A stretch of DNA of 64,000 nucleotides from Folioceros fuciformis (lineage: Eukaryota > Anthocerotophyta > Anthocerotopsida > Anthocerotales): NCBI GenBank assembly GCA_049999805.1, contig JBNGIO010006283.1, positions 1-64,000 on the forward strand, read 5' to 3'. Of the stretch, positions 58,364 to 64,000 are shown piece by piece (position 1 is the stretch's first letter; the number at the start of each line of letters is the position of its first letter). The translations under genes were made by a program, and so were the position numbers. The notes under the pieces were generated by a model. It saw nothing but the letters and a program-made list of their open reading frames with translations. It was not told where the DNA came from and did not search any database.

Positions 58364-58884
58364 GCAACTTGCAAGACGCACACAAGTATGCGCACTTGAT
58401 TGTCAGCAACTTGTAAGATGCACAAAAGGATGTGCAAGTGATTGTTAGCAACTTGCAAGAGGCACACAAGGATGCGCAAGTGATTGTCAGCAACTTGTAT
58501 GATGCACACAAGGATGCGCAAGTGATTGTCAACAACTTGCAAGAGGCACACAAGGATGCGCAAGTGATTGTCAACAACTTGCAAGACGCACACAAGGATG
58601 CACAAGTGATTGTCAGTAACTTGTAAGATGCACACACGGATGCGTAAGTGATGTTAACAACTTGGAAGACACATAGAAGGATATGCAATTGATTGTCAGC
58701 AACGTGCAAGATGTACACAAGATGCTCAATTGATTGTCAACAATTTGCAAGATGCACACAAGGATGCGGAAGTGATTATCAGCAACTTGCAAGACGCACA
58801 CAAGGATGCGGAAGTGATTATCAGCAACTTGCAAGACGCACACAAGGATGCGCAAGTGATTGTCAGCACCTTGCAAGACGCACA
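58364..58884 (+). repeat. 42-bp tandem repeat encoding a 14-residue unit
   Basis: About thirteen 42-bp units. On the plus strand each reads close to 'VIVSNLQDAHKDAQ', two heptads per unit, so the peptide would be a regular amphipathic helix. Several units carry TAA stops, and near 58630-58740 indels break the frame, so the array is not one open frame here. The minus strand is also largely open because the unit length is a multiple of three. Likely a decayed coding minisatellite, or a non-coding satellite that happens to be open. Confidence 0.9.
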
Positions 58885-59655
58885 ACTTGCAATTGCAATC
58901 GTCAACTACAATCTACAACTCCAACGTGCAATGCCATATACTAGGCAACTTGCAATTGCCATTTGCAAGATAATTTACAACTACAACCTACAACCTACAA
59001 CCTACAACCCTTCTTGCTCCAATGAAAGGTATAAGTACGGCCTATCAATGGGGTCTCTTTCTGGACAAAATTTATTAAATTAATTAAAAATTAAAAGGTA
59101 AAAATAAATTATATTAATTTAAGCTAATACGTTTTTTTATTTAAATAGTCTGTCGCTAAAAGCTCAGAAGAAATCTACGGACGGAAATAAATCATGTGGG
59201 TCTCAACATGTGCTAAGCTTACCGCAGCTCGACTTGTTCACATGCTGTAGACATTTGCGAAGGGGGAGGGGAAAAGAATGTGGCCGTTGTATATATGTCT
59301 TGGTAGAGTGAGGTGCATAATTGGGGCACAGCGTGCTGGGTTGTGTGGCTACACACTCACCTCCCACGTCATGCTAGGTACCATCGTCTAAAGAGGTGTT
59401 GTCGGCCACGGTGCAATTCGAGCGATAATTTGAAAGCACATCTGTTTTTGTGACCACAGCGGTTACGATGGAGAAGGCCTCCCAATCCGGACTGAATTCA
59501 AACTCACCACCGACCGGACAAGTTTAGAGTCTGACAAGAAAGAGCACGAGCTCACTGCCGCCGGGTCATGTTTAGAGTCTGATAAGAAGGAGCACGAGCT
59601 GCCTCCCAAGAAGAAAGCGAGGGGGACAAGAAAGAGAAGCGCCACGAACATCGCA
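58885..59655. other. intergenic and possible 5' coding part of the next ORF
   Basis: AT-rich to 59200. From about 59461 (after a CCACAG acceptor-like site) the plus strand is open in the frame of the following gene and reads 'TSLESDKKEHEL' twice, so coding sequence probably starts upstream of 59656. Confidence 0.4.
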
Positions 59656-60591
59656 ATGGTGATTCCCGGAAGCCTCTCCGGAACTGAATCTGGCGATCCT
59701 CTAAATAACAACGATGAGCTACCTCCTCAGAAGAAGGCGAAGACGACAAGAAAGGGAGCGATCGACTTGGATCAGTCGGAAGGTGAGTCAGAGACGCTGG
59801 CAATCCGGAAGCAATATGAGCTTGCGAAATCCCAGCCAGAGACGCCCCAACCCCGTGCTCGAAAACGCGCACGGCAAGCCTCGAAGGAGCAGAAGGCATA
59901 TGAGGTTCAGAAGGCGGAGACCACATCGCCACCGTCACAATGTTCCAGGACAGGGGACGACAGACTTGTGGCGGCGTCTGAAAGGGAGATTGAAACTGAT
60001 GGTTCTGGAGAGAATTTGAAAGCCTTAAGACAACCTAGAGCGGAGTCCCGGACACAATGTTCCAGGACAGGGGACGACAGACTTGTGCCGGAGTCACTAG
60101 GTTCCAGAACAGGGGAAGACGGACTTGTGGCGGCGTCTGAAGGGGAGATTGAAACTGAGGATTCGGGAGAGAATTTGAAAGCCTTAAGACAACCTAGAGC
60201 GGAGTCCCGGACTCAGTACATCTCACCTAATGGGGAACTCGTGACAGTTTATGTGTTGAGAAAGGGGGTGATGAAAGTCTATGGCAGAGGCTCTCCTACA
60301 TGCAATGTGAAGGAGAGACGTGGAGATGATGATGATGACGATTCCGACGAAGAAACAGAGTCTGATGAAGATAGACCAGGCCGTAGCGGCCTTGTACCGC
60401 GGAAACCAATGATCCCGACTAGGGTGCCTGATGAGGAACAGAAAGTAGGATCAGACCAGCATCAAGCTCATGGAGCCGAATATGATGCAGGATCGACAGA
60501 AAGAGGTGTCAGAAACCGTGAGGATCCAGGATCCAGCGACATGATGTTGCCTGCCTTCAAGGAGGAAGGAAAAGGAGAATCTCCGCCGTAG
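59656..60591 (+). CDS. repeat-rich acidic/basic protein, unrecognised, probably nuclear
   Basis: First in-frame ATG at 59656, 311 residues to a TAG at 60589-60591. The frame is open back to about 59461, so an upstream exon is likely. The N-terminus has Lys/Arg clusters resembling nuclear-localisation signals ('LPPQKKAKTTRK', and before the ATG 'LPPKKKARGTRKR'). A block of about 45 residues is duplicated: 'CSRTGDDRLVAASEREIE' and 'SRTGEDGLVAASEGEIE', each followed by 'GENLKALRQPRAESRTQ'. An acidic run ('GDDDDDDSDEETESDEDRPG') follows a short hydrophobic piece ('ELVTVYVLRKGVMKVYGRG'). The stop lies inside a perfect hairpin and the same frame continues for 67 codons beyond it. No family recognised. 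Confidence 0.5.
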   Translation: MVIPGSLSGTESGDPLNNNDELPPQKKAKTTRKGAIDLDQSEGESETLAIRKQYELAKSQPETPQPRARKRARQASKEQKAYEVQKAETTSPPSQCSRTGDDRLVAASEREIETDGSGENLKALRQPRAESRTQCSRTGDDRLVPESLGSRTGEDGLVAASEGEIETEDSGENLKALRQPRAESRTQYISPNGELVTVYVLRKGVMKVYGRGSPTCNVKERRGDDDDDDSDEETESDEDRPGRSGLVPRKPMIPTRVPDEEQKVGSDQHQAHGAEYDAGSTERGVRNREDPGSSDMMLPAFKEEGKGESPP

Positions 60592-60613
60592 GCAAATCTG
60601 ATTTGCCTACGGC
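60585..60613. repeat. perfect 13-bp inverted repeat spanning the stop codon
   Basis: 'GCCGTAGGCAAAT' at 60585-60597 and its exact reverse complement at 60601-60613, spacer CTG. The TAG stop of the preceding frame lies inside the left arm. Confidence 0.92.
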
Positions 60614-61387
60614 AAATTCTTCAAAAAGAGTCGGAGCAGCGGTTGCGAGAAAGTAGAAACCAGCTCGCTCACGAGTTGCAAGCCACAACAGGAAGCCAGC
60701 TAATCCTGCACAATCCAGAGCGGTTCCCATGCAGAATAGCGAGAGTGGCGAGAGTTGTCTGGATGTACCAGTCTTCTTTGAAGGGAACAAAGATTTGAAC
60801 CAGCAGCAAAAAGTGACAGTGGACGTCCAACGGGATGGTGCAGTCGAAGGTGACGTAGAAGCGCAAGGAGGAGAGTGTACAGACGAGGGCCTCAAAGGCC
60901 GGCATGGAGAATCCATTGCAAACCCGATCCAAGAAGCAGGATGTTGTGAAGGCAACGTCCTTCCACACTCGGGACAGTGTACTGTGCTAGTGCGAGAAAT
61001 TTGAGATCGGAAGACGTCACCACATTCGGCCTCAGCAAAGACAGATGGCATACAGGTCAGATGTCTCCACCAGAACCGGGTATGTACCTGGGTGACGGAT
61101 ACCACCTTGAAGTGGCATGTTGTTTACTACATCAGCAAGGAGGTCCGTTCCCATGACCAATGCCTTGGGTTTAAATGACATCGTCCAAGGTTAGGAGATG
61201 CAAGACTCCGTTAGAATTTTTATATATGTTAGAAAATTATTTCTGAGTGTATTAGAATACACTCAGTATACTATTATTTTTACTTGCATTAGAGTACACT
61301 CAATCTTGGAACATTAGCGATACGTAGTTAGAGGCATCTCGTTATGCGTTGTGACTTCCTCCTTAACGTGCTATCTTCGGCCTATAA
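60614..61387. other. intergenic or 3' coding continuation
   Basis: Plus-strand sequence to about 60795 is open in the frame of the upstream ORF ('KESEQRLRESRNQLAHELQ'). Minus-strand frames at 60557-61105 overlap and are unrecognised. About 61200-61300 is AT-rich with a palindrome at 61243-61266. Confidence 0.4.
61243..61266. repeat. 11-bp inverted repeat in AT-rich DNA
   Basis: 'CTGAGTGTATT' at 61243-61253 and its reverse complement at 61256-61266, two-base spacer. Another half copy ('AGTACACTCA') lies near 61292. Confidence 0.8.
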
Positions 61388-63018
61388 TCACAGTTCTGTC
61401 ACCATGGTCACAAAGTATGTGCAAATTATGATCTTCCAAAACCCTTCAGCGTTTGTTATCTCTTGCCTGCAACGATAGCTTGGACATTAAAAAACCATTC
61501 ACACGAGAAAGAGAAAGGTCGTTAACAACCCACAGTAGTACTTGACCTCGGAAATCATTCATACCATGGGTGGTGTATTCGAACGATCCTTCCCGCTTCC
61601 AGATCAAGATCACAGCTTGTTTTGAAGCTGAAGATGGCTTGGACGATTCTACTTTCTGCTTTGACGCTGGCTGCTTCCGCGCTATTACCATCATCAAACC
61701 AGCCCTACGAAGAAACTTACTCATGAGCAAACTATTCGTGCAGGAAAGATTCAGTACAAGCATGAAACCCACCACACCTGAGGAGCACTCAGGACTTCAC
61801 AGTTGCACGTTGATAGCCTTGCTTCTAGGTGTCTGCTGATGATCCTAAGAACCAAGGATCTTGAGGAACCTGGAACGAAATCCGATATTCAACGAGGTGG
61901 CGCTGGCTTGCTGGTGATCACATCATATGAGAATGTCTTTTCCAGCTCTTCTTAAATGACATCTTGCCTTCGTTGTTGTGAACCAGTGACATGGACTTGG
62001 CGAATGCCGAAGCCTGGTCCTTCTCCTTCTGAATAACTCTTTGAAGCCGTGCAGAAAACCCAAAACTATCCATCATCAAGAACCACCTGTTTGTTAAGGG
62101 GGACACAACACCAATAATGACTGCTGAGTGCAAATATGATAGGACTTCCAGGCAGAGTTATTTCAGTACGCTGGCACCCTTGCACATCCACTGCTATGAT
62201 CATCTTCAATTTTCGGAGCAGCAAGTAAAGCTTCTTGAAAGCGCTCCATCATGTTCCTAGTACGGGCCCTCACTGGGGCACTAGCTACACCGCTTCTATT
62301 GTCATGCTGGAATAACTGAGACACAACTGTCATTCATGAGGCAAACCTGGGCATGGCAGAAAGTACAGGGCTTCGAAAAAATTCGTCTCACCCCAACGGC
62401 GCCCTCGCTGTCTGAATCAGGAGCTTCGTCAATTTGGTCGTTCAACTCCCTTCCCCGCTCCCCATGGACCTGACCATCCTCTAAACTTTCCTCGCCAACT
62501 TCAACCCCTCTGTGCTGTACCACCTGAAACCGACCAGGCCCTCAGACTGTCGATGAGCGAGGGAAATTCAATTGAGAAGGAGGAAACGAGCACAGGCTAC
62601 AGTACATCCTCTGCTGAAGCCAGCTCCATGATTTGCTGCGCCAAAGGCAGAGGATTTTTCCGGATGTCAGCTGCGGGGGCCTGCTTATCCCCCAACAACT
62701 CCTGAAGACGCTCCGCCATGGTGCTGGCACCGGAAGACTCTTGCCCATGCTGAGCATCTGGTTCGGCACGCTGCAAATCAGACTTGGACACCACCTCGTC
62801 TTCCAAAAGCCGCAGAAATTGCCTTCCCAACCCTGTTCCTCTACTGCTCTGCTCAGATGCATGTGACTGCATAGAGACCTTTCCTGCAGTCGCAAACTCT
62901 AGCATTAGAGGTTCCTGGTTACGAGAACGTCTACTGCAAAGCCATCTCGGATGAAGAAAAGTAGTCCACCTTCAGATGCCTTAGGTCTAGCGCGGTTGGG
63001 TGTCTTGGAAGGTTCCAT
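61388..63018 (-). CDS. conserved plant protein of unknown function
   Basis: Eight exons: 63018-62970, 62883-62606, 62523-62392, 62306-62170, 62087-61962, 61844-61778, 61704-61565 and 61466-61388. They give 335 residues with every phase closing. The N-terminal 150 residues are acidic and mostly disordered. A conserved C-terminal block follows: 'FGFSARLQRVIQKEKDQ', 'IISRHLEARLSTCNCEV', 'DLDLEAGRIVRIHHPWQEI' and 'FWKIIICTYF'. I recall this pattern ('LQRVIQKEKE', 'SRHLEGKL', 'IRIHPPWKEV', 'TYF') from unnamed plant nuclear proteins, but not a name. The beta-strand-rich ending could be an OB-like fold; that is inference. Two splice choices (exon 4 end at GTACTG, exon 5 end at GTCATT) use weak donors but are forced by frame. 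Tail-to-head with NOP16. Confidence 0.77.
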
Positions 63019-63210
63019 TGTGCCACGGAACGAGGCTGGTGGAATTGGGCACATTGATAGTCAACCACAGAAGAGGGAAGGAGAACACATGTGGAGTTCG
63101 GCGGAAATGGAGTGGAAATGGACTACAACCTGGTCCGGAGCCCGACTCGAGTGAACAAGGCATGCATCAGTGTGTGCCAGGAACTGCAGGAGCTTTCAAA
63201 GCATCTGGGT

Positions 63211-64000
63211 TCAAGCACAGTGGAGCCACAAATTCCGAAACTGCTTGTCGTTGCTCACGTCAAATGGCGAGGGGATGTTCAGGGGACTGGGCACACTGTA
63301 GTGTGCTCGTGTAGGAGTAGGGATTTGAAGTTGACAATAGGAATCGGAAATGCCATCCTTTATTTCCAAAGAATCGAATGAACCAACAACATTCTTCTCG
63401 TATGCATGGTAGCGTACACACAAGGAACGAAGGGCGGCCGGTGGTTGTTGCATCTTGTTCAGCTTCATATCCCTCCACATTGCCTGAAACAAGAAACAGC
63501 TGGAAGATGAAGAGTTGCACACACAGAATGAAGCCACACATCACCACGACGGTGTGCTAACCTCGTAGTTGTCCCCATGCTTGGCGATTAGTCGGCTCAC
63601 ATAGACTCTTTGCATTTTGGTGAGACGCTGGAGTGGAGCGGTTCGACCATCCTTCCTCTTCTTGCCAAGGGCCGATCTCAGCTCTGCCAAACACCAACAA
63701 ATCCAGCACGCGGATAAGGCACTATATTAGGTCAAGTTCCTGGCATCCTCCCTCCCCTGCCCTCCGCTACACAAAACCCTTCCATACCGTCAGATTCCTT
63801 ATCGCTGTCATACTCTTCAGTCTCAGGCTCCGCTGACAACGGCTTTTGTAAGCTCACCAACTGCACATTCTTCCCCGACCCCGAGCGAGCACCAGTGACG
63901 TTAGGGTTGCGAACGATGCCTAAAGATCGATAATTGTCTAACACAGTGCCTTTGTCGTTCCATTCCAACCTGCAGCAGCCACAATCCCGGCTTCAGAATT
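63211..64000 (-). CDS. NOP16: ribosome biogenesis protein NOP16 (5' part outside window)
   Basis: Partial: three exons seen, 63969-63788, 63683-63562 and 63483-63211. The acceptor at 63970-63971 shows that at least one upstream exon lies beyond 64000. NOP16 acts in nucleolar 60S subunit assembly. Matches to plant NOP16: 'WNDKGTVLDNYRSLGIVRNPN', 'ELRSALGKKRKDGRTAPLQ' with 'LTKMQRVYVSRLIAKHGDNY', and 'DMKLNKMQ...LRSLCVRYHAY'. The C-terminus runs on about 55 residues past the usual end without similarity, so either the stop is displaced or a last splice was missed. The missing N-terminus normally holds the basic 'GGSRRKYKRSRPK' segment. Confidence 0.93.

Noticed and set aside
58364-58884. CRISPR-like array
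   Set aside because: Units are contiguous 42-bp tandem repeats without unique spacers, in a plant nuclear genome.
60557-61105. 182-codon minus-strand frame
   Set aside because: Overlaps the plus-strand continuation and another minus-strand frame, none with a recognisable domain; strand could not be decided.

Overview
This is nuclear DNA of a land plant. Genes are split by many short GT-AG introns (mostly 50-250 bp), and the products include plastid and mitochondrial import, editing and metabolism proteins typical of plants. Three intact pentatricopeptide (PPR) genes are present, one of them a PLS-class editing-type PPR, plus a decayed PPR fragment. Compact genes, short introns, moderate GC and PLS-PPRs fit a bryophyte (a hornwort would suit well) or a lycophyte better than a seed plant or fern. 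That placement is inference. I rebuilt exon structures by hand from splice consensus, reading frame and remembered protein families. Most models close with a length divisible by three.

Layout, left to right. 0.4-2.7 kb: a SAWADEE-domain chromatin-reader-like gene (minus). 2.7-4.9 kb: gene-poor, with a PPR pseudogene. 4.9-7.0 kb: PPR-SMR gene (minus). 8.8-10.0 kb: SEC11 signal peptidase (plus). 12.2-14.5 kb: three-finger RanBP2 zinc-finger protein (minus). 14.5-16.3 kb: AT-rich DNA and a minisatellite holding a 10-N assembly gap. 16.4-18.6 kb: ALAD of tetrapyrrole synthesis (plus). 18.8-21.3 kb: PSMD9/Nas2 proteasome chaperone and TGD1 lipid permease (both minus). 21.3-25.7 kb: gene-poor with simple repeats. 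25.7-32.9 kb: RHON1-like Rho-N protein, P-class PPR and ALG5 (all minus). 33-35 kb: intergenic with a possible copia remnant. 34.7-40.9 kb: sucrose-phosphatase (plus) tail-to-tail with an 18-exon ETF-ubiquinone oxidoreductase (minus). 42.5-45.7 kb: two unrecognised genes and COMMD4. 47.1-50.2 kb: PLS-class PPR. 50.6-56.8 kb: gamma-glutamyl-peptidase-like GATase (minus), acetolactate synthase regulatory subunit (plus), HCF106/TatB (minus) and mitochondrial uL24 (plus). 57.2 kb: tRNA-Lys(UUU). 58.4-60.6 kb: a 42-bp/14-residue repeat array and a repeat-rich nuclear-type ORF. 61.4-64 kb: a conserved protein of unknown function and NOP16, which runs off the right edge.

The genes are a housekeeping mix, not one pathway: plastid functions (ALAD, TGD1, HCF106, acetolactate synthase regulator, RHON1-like), mitochondrial functions (ETF-QO, uL24m), secretory pathway (SEC11, ALG5), ribosome and proteasome assembly (NOP16, PSMD9) and carbon metabolism (SPP). 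I see no gene cluster that looks like a new multi-gene system. The most unusual items are the SAWADEE protein with an ASI1-like C-terminal half, a perfect 18-bp hairpin just upstream of the PLS-PPR start codon, recurrent insertions inside that PPR's repeats, an in-frame TAG inside a perfect hairpin at 60.6 kb, four SPIP motifs in the RHON1-like protein, and the 14-residue repeat array.
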